From: GCA-2688105 sp964499445
Lineage (GTDB): Bacteria; Chloroflexota; Dehalococcoidia; Dehalococcoidales; GCA-2688105
Direction: 5' to 3'
Length of the DNA stretch: 24,859 bases
Assembly (NCBI GenBank): GCA_964499445.1
Contig: CAZCLE010000014.1
Coordinates: 1 to 24,859, forward strand
The notes beneath the pieces are model-generated. The model did not search any database and had not been told where the DNA came from. It was given only the letters and a program-made list of their open reading frames with translations. Positions 14,712 through 22,323 of this stretch are shown piece by piece; the stretch's first letter is position 1, and every line of letters begins with the position of its first letter. The translations under genes were made by a program, and so were the position numbers.

Positions 14712-15341
14712 ATGAAACTAGAGACAAATGTTTACGTCGATGGTTTTAACCTGTACTACAACTGCGTTAAGGGAACCCAGTATCGGTGGCTCAATCTATC
14801 GAAGCTTTGTACACTGTTGCTCCCTGGGCATCGCATCAATCGTATAAGATATTTCACCTCTTATGTAATACCTCATCCTAAGGACCCTCAACAATTACAA
14901 CGCCAGCTTACTTATGTTCGGGCACTAAAAACCATACCTAATCTCACAGTTCACCGGGGACAATTCATGGTTCACTCTGTATGGAGGCCATTGGCTCAGC
15001 CACCTGCAGCAGACCAAGACATGGTGCAAGTGCTGGATACGAAAGAGAAAGGGTCGGATGTCAACTTGGCATCATATCTGTTAGTTGATGGTTTCAATAA
15101 AGAGTACGAAATGGCCGTGGTTATTTCGAGTGATTCAGACCTAGTAGAACCAATAAAGCTTGCAAATAGTCACCTGGGACTGCCTGTAGGCGTACTACAC
15201 CCTCATCGGAGCCACAGTGTAGAGTTATCTAAGGTTGCAAAGTTCTACAGGCCTATCCGTGAAAGGGCTCTCAGAGACAGCTTGTTTCCTCCGGTATTGA
15301 CAGACGCAGCTGGTACAATCATTAAGCCCCCCACTTGGTAG
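14712..15341 (+). CDS. NYN-domain (PIN-like) protein
   Basis: The NYN domain is a predicted RNase fold related to PIN domains. Counting from the ATG at 14712, YVDGFNLYYNC (8-18) carries the first conserved Asp10. KGSDVNLASYLLVD (113-126) adds D116 and D126, and VISSDSDLVEPIKLA (137-151) adds D141 and D143. This acidic set fits a metal-dependent nuclease. The RNA target is unknown. A longer frame opens at TTG 14658, but its extra 18 residues are encoded by the leader hairpin and do not resemble the family. The ATG has no ribosome-binding site, which is odd. The gene stands alone between the ligase operon and the trpB2 T-box. It may be an acquired gene. Confidence 0.85.
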   Translation: MKLETNVYVDGFNLYYNCVKGTQYRWLNLSKLCTLLLPGHRINRIRYFTSYVIPHPKDPQQLQRQLTYVRALKTIPNLTVHRGQFMVHSVWRPLAQPPAADQDMVQVLDTKEKGSDVNLASYLLVDGFNKEYEMAVVISSDSDLVEPIKLANSHLGLPVGVLHPHRSHSVELSKVAKFYRPIRERALRDSLFPPVLTDAAGTIIKPPTW

Positions 15342-15388
15342 TTTTGTTCTAAGTTTTTATTTCGCATATCCCTACAATCTTGAAACTA

Positions 15389-15417
15389 TTGACAAAAAAT
15401 CAATTTTGGGTTATAGT
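15389..15417 (+). promoter_or_regulatory. Promoter of the trpB2 T-box transcript
   Basis: A consensus TTGACA (15389-15394) and TATAGT (15412-15417) are 17 bases apart. The predicted start near 15424 is just before the first conserved T-box segment. Confidence 0.75.
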
Positions 15418-15423
15418 GATTCT

Positions 15424-15730
15424 TTAATAGAATAAAGTAAAGGCGGGGAACAAGACTAGTAGGCTTCAAGCGAGGCACAGAGAGTCGGGTAAGGTGTGAG
15501 CCGATGCTGGTGCTGAAGTTGAATGGACTTGGGAGCTGCAAACCGAAAGTTTTCCAATGGGTAGACAAGTAGGCTTTGTCGCCAGGGAAGCGTTATCAAA
15601 TCCCAGGGTATTGGGGTAAATCTCTGTACCTGATAGAGATAGTCAACTGGCTCTAGTGGCTGGAGTTGACTAAGAAGGGTGGCACCGCGGAAGCGAACCT
15701 CTCGCCCCTTTAAGGGACGGGGGGTTTTTT
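15424..15730 (+). promoter_or_regulatory. T-box leader, tryptophan specific
   Basis: This transcriptional T-box senses uncharged tRNA. Stem I holds an AGTA loop-E-like segment (around 15458). The specifier codon appears to be TGG at 15524-15526 in the context GTTGAATGGACTT, which pairs with the tRNA-Trp anticodon CCA. The T-box core AAGGGTGGCACCGCGG ends at 15690. Its UGGC would pair with an acceptor end GCCA, which suits the G discriminator usual in bacterial tRNA-Trp. A terminator stem of 11 bp with one mismatch (15698-15724) and six Ts completes it. The downstream gene is a tryptophan synthase beta chain, so low tryptophan should turn it on. Confidence 0.93.
15698..15730 (+). terminator. 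Intrinsic terminator of the Trp T-box
   Basis: The arms are CCTCTCGCCCCT and AGGGACGGGGGG (one C-A mismatch, loop TTA), followed by TTTTTT. The left arm overlaps the region expected to form the T-box antiterminator, as in other transcriptional T-boxes. Confidence 0.85.
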
Positions 15731-15746
15731 AATAAGGAGGCAAAAT

Positions 15747-15788
15747 ATGGTTATCATATCGCAGAGATGGCCCCTTGGGGGGCCGTAA
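15747..15788 (+). CDS. 13-codon leader ORF with one Trp codon
   Basis: A strong AAGGAGG (15734-15740) six bases before ATG opens a mini-frame encoding MVIISQRWPLGGP and a stop. It lies after the T-box terminator and 46 bases before trpB2. Its single Trp codon (15768-15770) forms the foot of a 6-bp hairpin, GGCCCC-TTGG-GGGGCC (15769-15784), and the stop codon follows at once. It may be a regulatory leader peptide or just a translational lead-in. Nothing in the peptide suggests a function of its own. Confidence 0.5.
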   Translation: MVIISQRWPLGGP

Positions 15789-15834
15789 CCATTAAAAACT
15801 GGCTTACCAATTTTAAAAATTAAAGGAGGAAAAG

Positions 15835-17205
15835 ATGGAAAGAACCAAGTTTATTCTTGATGAAAAAGACATGCCGACATCCTGGTATAACATCCAGGCT
15901 GATTTGCCGGAGCCGCTACCGCCAGTCCTGCACCCCGGCACCGGCAAGCCGGTAACCCCTGATGACCTGGCACCCCTGTTTCCCATGGCTCTAATCATGC
16001 AGGAGGTGAGCACCGAGCGGTATATTGAAATACCAGAAGAAGTGCAGGCTATCTACCACACCTGGAGGCCGACCATCCTGCACCGGGCATACCGGTTAGA
16101 GAAGGCTCTGGACACGCCAGCCAAGATTTTCTATAAGTATGAAGGAACAAGTCAGGCGGGGAGCCACAAACCCAACACCGCTGTCGCCCAGGCATACTAC
16201 AATAAGCAAGAAGGCATTAAGCGCATGACCACCGAGACCGGTGCCGGGCAATGGGGGAGCGCCCTGTCTATGGGTTGCATGTTCTTTGGCATTGAGTTAA
16301 AGGTGTATATGGTTGCTATCAGCTACCACCAGAAACCTTATCGCCGCGTCATGATGGAGACCTGGGGGGCAAAGTGTGTGCCCAGTCCCAGCCCGGATAC
16401 CAAGGCAGGGCGTGATATGCTGGCTAAAGACCCTGACTGTCCCGGCAGTCTCGGACTGGCTATCAGCGAGGCAGTCGAGGATTGCGTGTCCCGCGATGAC
16501 ACCCATTATTCTCTGGGCAGCGTCCTCAATCATGTCCTGTTACACCAGACCATAAACGGCCTGGAGACAAGGAAACTGATGATGGAGCAGGCGGATGCCT
16601 ACCCCGATATTATCGTCGGCTGCATCGGCGGCGGCTCCAACTACGCCGGCTTGTTCCTCCCCTTTGTCAAGGATAAGATTGATGGCACCAAGCCAGACCT
16701 GCGTATCATCAATGTAGAGCCAGCCAGCTGCCCTACTTTGACCAAGGGACCCTATGCTTATGATTTCGGTGATGTGGTTGGTCTTACCCCTTTGCTCAAG
16801 ATGTTTACCCTGGGCCACGGCTTTATTCCCCCTCCCATCCACGCTGGAGGTCTGCGCTATCACGGGATGGCACCCATCATCTGCCATCTGCACAAATTAG
16901 GGCTGGTTGAAGCCAGGGCTGAGCACCAGCTGGCCACCTTCCAGGCCGGGGTAACCTTTGCTCGCACCGAGGGTATTATCAGTGCTCCAGAGACCAACCA
17001 TGCCATTAAGGCGGTTATTGATGAAGCCCTTAGGTGTAAGGAGTCTGGTGAGTCAAAAACTATCCTGCTGGCTCACAGCGGACACGGACATGTTGATATG
17101 GCTGCCTATGATGCCTATCTCTCTGGTAAACTTCAGGACTATGAGTATCCCGATGAAAAGATAAAGGAGGCGCTGGCTCAACTGCCCAAGGTGCCCGGGG
17201 CGTAG
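15835..17205 (+). CDS. trpB: Tryptophan synthase beta chain, TrpB2 type
   Basis: This pyridoxal-phosphate enzyme joins indole and serine to make tryptophan. The PLP lysine is K112 in GSHKPNTAVAQA. TETGAGQWG lies at 133-141 and the phosphate-binding GGGSN at 265-269. The 456 residues, with an extended N-terminus (DMPTSWYNIQADLP) and EGTSQAGSHK in place of the TrpB1 pattern, mark it as the TrpB2 (COG1350) type. TrpB2 often works without TrpA. AAAGGAGG lies about six bases before the ATG. No trpA or other trp genes are adjacent. The Trp T-box upstream shows control by tryptophan supply, which supports a real biosynthetic or indole-salvage role. Confidence 0.95.
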   Translation: MERTKFILDEKDMPTSWYNIQADLPEPLPPVLHPGTGKPVTPDDLAPLFPMALIMQEVSTERYIEIPEEVQAIYHTWRPTILHRAYRLEKALDTPAKIFYKYEGTSQAGSHKPNTAVAQAYYNKQEGIKRMTTETGAGQWGSALSMGCMFFGIELKVYMVAISYHQKPYRRVMMETWGAKCVPSPSPDTKAGRDMLAKDPDCPGSLGLAISEAVEDCVSRDDTHYSLGSVLNHVLLHQTINGLETRKLMMEQADAYPDIIVGCIGGGSNYAGLFLPFVKDKIDGTKPDLRIINVEPASCPTLTKGPYAYDFGDVVGLTPLLKMFTLGHGFIPPPIHAGGLRYHGMAPIICHLHKLGLVEARAEHQLATFQAGVTFARTEGIISAPETNHAIKAVIDEALRCKESGESKTILLAHSGHGHVDMAAYDAYLSGKLQDYEYPDEKIKEALAQLPKVPGA

Positions 17206-17234
17206 ATATAGGCATAGATATGTAGTGAGATGAG

Positions 17235-17268
17235 GGGCTGGGGTAAAACCTGGCCCTTTATCTTTATA
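17235..17268 (+). terminator. Probable terminator after trpB2
   Basis: An 8-bp stem with two G-U pairs (GGGCTGGG, loop GTAAAA, CCTGGCCC) is followed by TTTATCTTTAT. Confidence 0.6.
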
Positions 17269-17283
17269 ATAGGTCGTTTATTC

Positions 17284-17311
17284 TTGACTAATTTGGCAGG
17301 GATGCTAGAAT
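17284..17311 (+). promoter_or_regulatory. Promoter of the HtrA gene, nearly leaderless
   Basis: TTGACT (17284-17289) and TAGAAT (17306-17311) are 16 bases apart. The predicted start, about 17318, is within three bases of the ATG at 17321. No ribosome-binding site is present. Confidence 0.6.
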
Positions 17312-17320
17312 AAAGCCACA

Positions 17321-18433
17321 ATGAAAAGGGTAAAATATCTATTAACCTGTCTTATCATACTCGTATCTCTGTTTCTGTGTGCTAGTTGCGCCCTGCCCGA
17401 GGTAGAGGTTCCGCCATCTAGCCCACCAGCCGTCCCTACCGCTACCCCAATTGACCCTGGCTTTTCACTGCCATCTATAGGCGACGAGGCCCCGGTATTA
17501 CCCGATATTGCTGAGGTGGTAGCCATGGTTAAACCCTCAGTAGTGGCTATTAACACCAGGATTCCCGGCTATAGTGTTTTCACCGGCTCGTTTACCCAGG
17601 AGGGGGCTGGTTCAGGATGGATTGTAGATGAAGACGGGCTTATCGTGACCAATAACCATGTTGTGCAAGGGGCGGAGAGCATCACCGTAACCCTGGATGA
17701 CGGCCGGACTTTTCCTGCCGATACGGTGCGCACTGACCCGCTCACTGACCTGGCGGTAGTCAAGATTGACGCCAAAAACCTGCCGGCGGCTACTATAGGT
17801 GATTCCTCACGATTGAGGGTCGGTGACTGGGTAATAACTATTGGTAATTCACTGGGTATGGGGATAGGTGCCACCACCGGAATTGTTAGCGGTCTGGAGG
17901 TTTCTATACCGGTATCTGCCGGACAAACGCTATATGACCTTATTCAGACCGATGCCGCCATTAATCCGGGTAATAGCGGCGGGCCGTTGGTGAGTATGTC
18001 CGGAGAGGTAATTGGTATCACCAGTGCCAAGATTAGTCAGGTCGGTGTGGAGGGTATGGGCTATGCCATAAGTAGCAATGTGGCGGTGCCGATTATTGAG
18101 GAACTGGTTAAAACTGGTTATGTGGTTCGTCCCTGGCTGGGAGTAGAAGGACTTCTCTCTGTAGACAGCTCGGTAGCTTTGTATTTTCGCCTGAAAGTAG
18201 ATAAAGGGGTTCTAATTAGAGGGGTAACCTTAAATAGTCCGGCAGATGAAGCCGGGTTAGAGCCCGGGGACGTTATTGTCGCCTTTGCCGATAAGGAAAT
18301 GACCAATGTTGAGGAACTGAGGAGAGCCATACATGATTCCGAGATTGGGCAGAGGGTAAAGATAACCTTCTGGCGGGGTGATAGCCAGAGTACTACTTAT
18401 GCTACCCTTGCCGAAAGCCCACCGCCATTTTAA
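17321..18433 (+). CDS. HtrA/DegP-like serine protease with PDZ domain
   Basis: This is an envelope quality-control protease. Residues 1-22 form a signal sequence (basic start, then LLTCLIILVSLFLC). Cys23 is a possible lipid-attachment site, though the lipobox has Cys at -3, which is unusual. A Pro-rich linker follows. The trypsin-like domain has the full triad: H113 in TNNHVV, D143 in LTDLAVVKI and S219 in INPGNSGGP. One PDZ domain occupies about 270-360 (SPADEAGLEPGDVIVAF). The 370 residues suit a one-PDZ HtrA. It is monocistronic, with its own promoter and an apparently leaderless mRNA. It converges on ileS with a single base between the stop codons. Confidence 0.95.
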   Translation: MKRVKYLLTCLIILVSLFLCASCALPEVEVPPSSPPAVPTATPIDPGFSLPSIGDEAPVLPDIAEVVAMVKPSVVAINTRIPGYSVFTGSFTQEGAGSGWIVDEDGLIVTNNHVVQGAESITVTLDDGRTFPADTVRTDPLTDLAVVKIDAKNLPAATIGDSSRLRVGDWVITIGNSLGMGIGATTGIVSGLEVSIPVSAGQTLYDLIQTDAAINPGNSGGPLVSMSGEVIGITSAKISQVGVEGMGYAISSNVAVPIIEELVKTGYVVRPWLGVEGLLSVDSSVALYFRLKVDKGVLIRGVTLNSPADEAGLEPGDVIVAFADKEMTNVEELRRAIHDSEIGQRVKITFWRGDSQSTTYATLAESPPPF

Positions 18434-18434
18434 G

Positions 18435-21400
18435 TCATTCTAGTTTGGCTACTCCCAATAATATATCATAACCACCCAGCTTATAGCTTTCGGTAAATAC
18501 CCCCTCTTCAGGGACCCCTTCAACAAGCTGGCGGGATAGCGTTTCCTGCTTAATGTAGTCAGCAAAATCCTCCATTACCTGTCGCACATAAGTCTCGCCT
18601 TGATAATAGGTAACAATATGGTCGGCAATATCAAATCCCGCCGAGCGGCGCATGGTCTGTAACCGATGCACTATCTCTCTCGCCATCCCCTCAGCCGCCA
18701 GTGCGGGAGAAATTTCGGTAGGGATAGCTACCCCGTAAGCACCGTCTGAACTAACCACATAACCTGGTTTATCAAGCTCAGCTACGTTGCTAACTAATTC
18801 CAGGTTTTTTACATTAAGCTCGTCCAGTACCTGTGGTTTAACCCTCTCCAAACACTTTTGTTCCCGCCATGAACTAACGCTGACAAAGTTAATCGCCAGG
18901 GGCTGGCGCACCTTGATGCCGGCCTTACTTCGGGCAGCTCGACCCAGACTTGATATTTTCATCGCCAGTCGGATATCGGCGGCTAACTGCTTATCAATTC
19001 TAGCCTCATCAGCCACGGGAAAATCAGCCAGGTGAACGCTATCTGGAGCCTCAGGAAATACTGAACGAACCAGGTTTTGATACAACTCCTCAGCCAGGAA
19101 CGGAGTAAACGGAGCCAGTAGCTTGGATAGGGTAACCAGACATTGATAAAGGGTATTATATGCCGACAGTTTATCGGCATCATTCTCGCTCTTCCAGAAT
19201 CGCCGGCGGCTCCGGCGCACATACCAGTTGGACAGGTCATTGACAAAATTCTCTATTTTCCTCCCTGCCTCCGTTGGGTTATAACCATCCAGCGCCGTAT
19301 CTACGTCAATTATAAGCTGATTAAGCTCAGAGATAACCCACTTGTCAAGCTCCGACTGCTCAGGTGAAACTCCTTCAGCGCTGGGGGTGAACTGGTCAAT
19401 GTTGGCATAGATAACGAAGAAGGAATAGATGTTCCACAGCGTGAGTAAGAAGCGGCGGGTTATCTCGGCGACCAGTTTCTCCGAGAAACGCCGCACGTTA
19501 CCCGGCGGCGAGGCAGTAAGGCAGTACCAGCGCAGGGCATCAGCCCCATACTTATCAATCACTGCCCACGGCTCGACCACATTCCCCTTAGCCTTGCTCA
19601 TCTTCTCACCTTTGGCGTCAAGGATGTGCCCTAAACAAATGACATTCTGGAAACAGGGACGATTAAAGAGCAGGGTGGATATGGCGTGCAGGCTGTAGAA
19701 CCAGCCGCGGGTCTGGTCAACGGCTTCACAAATATAATCAGCCGGGAATCGCCCGTCCTCACGCAAGGTATCATTCTCAAAAGGGTAGTGCCACTGGGCT
19801 ATGGGCATAGCTCCGGAATCAAACCAGCAATCAATTACCTCGGGCACTCGCCTCATCATGCCCTTACCCTCACATTTCGGGCAATCAAAGGTTAGCTCAT
19901 CAACGAAGGGACGGTGCAAATCAAGCGGCTCCTTAAAATCGCTGACATTAGGCTTACCCTTGAGTTCCTCCACACTGCCGACACAGTCATAGCTGCCGCA
20001 GGATTCGCAGCGCCATATCGGGAGTGGCGTCCCCCAGTAGCGCTCCCGGGAAAATGCCCAGTCAACATTATTCTCCAGCCAGTCACCAAAGCGTCCGTAC
20101 TTGATGTGCTCCGGATACCAGTTTATCTCCTCGTTCCCGGCAATAAGACCTTCTTTTACGGCTGTCGTCCTGATATACCACGTCTGCTTGGCATAGTAGA
20201 GGAGGGGCGCCTCACAGCGCCAGCAGAAGGGATAGGTATGCCTGATTTTTTCACTGCGGAAAAGTAAACTTCCTTCTTCTCTATTTTCCAAATCCTTCAA
20301 TATCAGCGAGTCAGCATCTTTAACAAACTTGCCCGAGAAGGGATAGTCACCTGTGATAATCCCTTGCAAATCTACTGGTTGGACAAAATCTAGGCAATAA
20401 TCGGGGTGCATTCCAACTTCAAAGTCAACCTGACCAAAGGCAGGAGCTACATGCACTATACCAGTTCCTTCTTCCATAGAGACAAAATCGGTATCAATTA
20501 CTTTGTAGGTCAATTTTTCTCTTGGCTTTTGTATTTTTAACCGCGGTGCTCCCAATACGCCATCTTCATTAATGAACTCTAAACGCTTCCGCTCTTCACC
20601 AAATTGATGAGGATTATAGAGTGGCTCATAATTTACTCCAGTTATTGTGGCTAAATCGCTTCCTTTTAATCTTAACAGCACCCTGTAATCAGCAAGCCCC
20701 ACTGACTCCAGCCGAGCCAAAGCCAAAACTATATACTCGTCACCTACTTCCACTACCGCATAATCAGCATCAGCATCTACCGCTAGGGCGGTGTTACCCG
20801 GCAGGGTCCATGGAGTGGTCGTCCAAGCAAGTAAATAGGTTGGTTTATCTCGCGAAAGCTCATAAAGCTTCTTCTGTCCAGCAGATTCCGATACTGGCGA
20901 TGGTACGACCTTAAACTTTATGCAAACGGACGGGTCTTCCACATTGTCCTGATAGCCCAGAGCCACCTCGTGAGAGCTTAAAGAGGTGCCACATCGGGGG
21001 CAGTGGGGGGTAACCTTATAGCCCTGATATACCAGCCCCTTGTCCCACATCTGCTTTATTGCCCACCAGACGGTCTCGATGTAATCATTTTCCATAGTGA
21101 TATAGGGATGTTCCAGGTCAACCCAGAAGCCGATGCGCTCGGTCATGGCGTTCCACTCTTTAAGGTAGCCAAAGACACTCTCCCGGCAGCGGGCATTAAA
21201 TTTGTCAATACCAAACCCTTCAATATCCGCCTTGCTGGAGAAGCCCAGTTCCTTTTCCACCTCTAGCTCAATAGGCAGTCCATGGGTATCCCAGCCGGCG
21301 ATGCGCGGGGTATAGCAGCCCTTCATCGCCTTATAGCGGGGGATAACATCCTTGAATACTCGAGCCAGCACATGGTGTATGCCCGGGCTGCCATTAGCCG

Positions 21401-21545
21401 TGGGTGGTCCCTCGTAGAATACGAAGCGGCGGGCACCCTGGCGGGCGTCAACACTCCGCGCAAAGACATGGTTATTTTTCCACAGGCTAAGTATGTTTTC
21501 CTCAACCCGGGGAACATCTACCTGGCTACTCACCGGACGAAACAT
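18435..21545 (-). CDS. ileS: Isoleucyl-tRNA synthetase, type 2
   Basis: This class I enzyme charges tRNA-Ile and edits misactivated valine. The HIGH-type motif is in EGPPTANGSPGIHHVLAR (residues about 45-62), and KMSKAKGN lies near 648. Together with GWDTHGLPIELEVEKELG they mark the eukaryote-like IleRS2 class, which is usually resistant to mupirocin. Zinc-type Cys pairs appear in CPRCGTSLSSHE, CWRCEAP, CESCGSYDC and CPKCEGKG. The frame is open to 21644, but the 33 extra residues come from the T-box leader. The ATG at 21545 has GAAAGGG eight bases upstream and starts the family-like MFRPVSSQVDVPRVEENIL, giving 1036 residues. It is controlled by an isoleucine T-box. Confidence 0.97.
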   Translation of the reverse strand: MFRPVSSQVDVPRVEENILSLWKNNHVFARSVDARQGARRFVFYEGPPTANGSPGIHHVLARVFKDVIPRYKAMKGCYTPRIAGWDTHGLPIELEVEKELGFSSKADIEGFGIDKFNARCRESVFGYLKEWNAMTERIGFWVDLEHPYITMENDYIETVWWAIKQMWDKGLVYQGYKVTPHCPRCGTSLSSHEVALGYQDNVEDPSVCIKFKVVPSPVSESAGQKKLYELSRDKPTYLLAWTTTPWTLPGNTALAVDADADYAVVEVGDEYIVLALARLESVGLADYRVLLRLKGSDLATITGVNYEPLYNPHQFGEERKRLEFINEDGVLGAPRLKIQKPREKLTYKVIDTDFVSMEEGTGIVHVAPAFGQVDFEVGMHPDYCLDFVQPVDLQGIITGDYPFSGKFVKDADSLILKDLENREEGSLLFRSEKIRHTYPFCWRCEAPLLYYAKQTWYIRTTAVKEGLIAGNEEINWYPEHIKYGRFGDWLENNVDWAFSRERYWGTPLPIWRCESCGSYDCVGSVEELKGKPNVSDFKEPLDLHRPFVDELTFDCPKCEGKGMMRRVPEVIDCWFDSGAMPIAQWHYPFENDTLREDGRFPADYICEAVDQTRGWFYSLHAISTLLFNRPCFQNVICLGHILDAKGEKMSKAKGNVVEPWAVIDKYGADALRWYCLTASPPGNVRRFSEKLVAEITRRFLLTLWNIYSFFVIYANIDQFTPSAEGVSPEQSELDKWVISELNQLIIDVDTALDGYNPTEAGRKIENFVNDLSNWYVRRSRRRFWKSENDADKLSAYNTLYQCLVTLSKLLAPFTPFLAEELYQNLVRSVFPEAPDSVHLADFPVADEARIDKQLAADIRLAMKISSLGRAARSKAGIKVRQPLAINFVSVSSWREQKCLERVKPQVLDELNVKNLELVSNVAELDKPGYVVSSDGAYGVAIPTEISPALAAEGMAREIVHRLQTMRRSAGFDIADHIVTYYQGETYVRQVMEDFADYIKQETLSRQLVEGVPEEGVFTESYKLGGYDILLGVAKLE

Positions 21546-21566
21546 AGTAAAAGCCCTTTCTATATT

Positions 21567-21597
21567 AAAAAATCCCGCCCTCTGGGGACGAGATTTA
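21567..21597 (-). terminator. Intrinsic terminator of the Ile T-box
   Basis: On the minus strand, ATCTCGTCC and GGGCGGGAT form a stem of about nine pairs with G-U steps, followed by TTTTT. It lies 22 bases before the ileS ATG. Confidence 0.8.
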
Positions 21598-21865
21598 TCA
21601 CACCCGCGGTACCACCCCGCTTCCCCCACTTCAGGCGGGGGCACTCTTTACGGCACATTCACATGCCCTCGTCAATGATAACGGCTAACGCTACCGACCA
21701 AGCCTACCAGGTAGCCTAGCTTATGGACTACCGTTCGGTTGGTGGCTCGGGAGGGATTTTCCGGGGGCGAGCACATCTGCTTTCACCCTGCCAGACTCGC
21801 TAGGTACTCGTTATCCCCTTACTCGTCTCCGTCACTGCCTTTTCTCGCCCAAGGTTAGCACACTC
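21567..21865 (-). promoter_or_regulatory. T-box leader, isoleucine specific
   Basis: The T-box core GGGTGGTACCGCGG lies at 21618..21605. Its UGGU would pair with ACCA, matching the A discriminator of tRNA-Ile. The apical GGGTGAAAGC segment is around 21785. The likely specifier is ATC at 21757..21755 in the context GGAAAATCCCTCC, which reads tRNA-Ile(GAU). The stem I base with GAGACGAGTAAGG lies near 21825. It ends in the terminator before ileS. Uncharged tRNA-Ile should allow read-through. The left limit of the transcript is not certain. Confidence 0.9.
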
Positions 21866-21904
21866 CCCAAAATAAATCAACCGACGCTGTCTAGAGGTTG
21901 TTTA

Positions 21905-22215
21905 GCAACCTATCCCCCTGACCCCCTTCCCTTAATAAGGGAAGGGGGAATGTGGGTAAGGGAGGGGCTTCGCCCCTCCCTAAAATCTCTTCCTTTTTAT
22001 AGCTGTACACAATTGGCAATAAGGTTGGTAATCTATAGGGGGTTTAAGGGGCGGAGCCCCTGCTATAAAAACTTCCCCCTCTCCTTCATTTTGAAGAGCA
22101 AATAATGGGGAGTCTTAGAGGGGCTTCGCCCCTCTAAAGAAAGTATCTTCCCTTATCAAGGGGAAGGGGATAAAGGGGATGGGGTTACCCAATAAAAACC
22201 TAAGGGGGTGAGGTT
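21905..22215. repeat. Palindromic repeat block R3 (compound, five or more hairpins)
   Basis: The long gap between the divergent ileS and M16 genes holds a composite of the same units. Hairpins are 21922-21948 (12-bp CCCCCTTCCCTT arms), 21959-21981 (AGGGAGGGGC-TTC-GCCCCTCCCT), 22047-22061 (AGGGGC-GGA-GCCCCT), 22115-22137 (TTAGAGGGGC-TTC-GCCCCTCTAA) and a decayed CTTCCCTT-ATC-AAGGGGAAG at 22149-22168. Both tails occur (GGGGATAAAGGGGATGGGGTTACC and TAAGGGGGTGAGGTT). One CTCTCC-type hairpin near 22074-22100 has lost its right arm. It looks like two or more insertions, partly decayed. Confidence 0.8.
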
Positions 22216-22260
22216 AATAAACAATCTCACCGTCTATTCTCTATGCCCCAAGGTTATAAA

Positions 22261-22290
22261 TTGACACTTGTTTAGGAATACCGTTAGAAT
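22261..22290 (+). promoter_or_regulatory. Promoter of the M16 peptidase gene
   Basis: A consensus TTGACA (22261-22266) and TAGAAT (22285-22290) are 18 bases apart, just outside repeat block R3. Confidence 0.65.
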
Positions 22291-22323
22291 AATGAGTTAC
22301 CACTAAGTTGGAGAGGTGAAGTA

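Noticed and set aside
21546..21644. N-terminal extension of IleRS
   Set aside because: It is encoded by the T-box and its terminator, and the family N-terminus begins at the ATG at 21545, which has a good ribosome-binding site.
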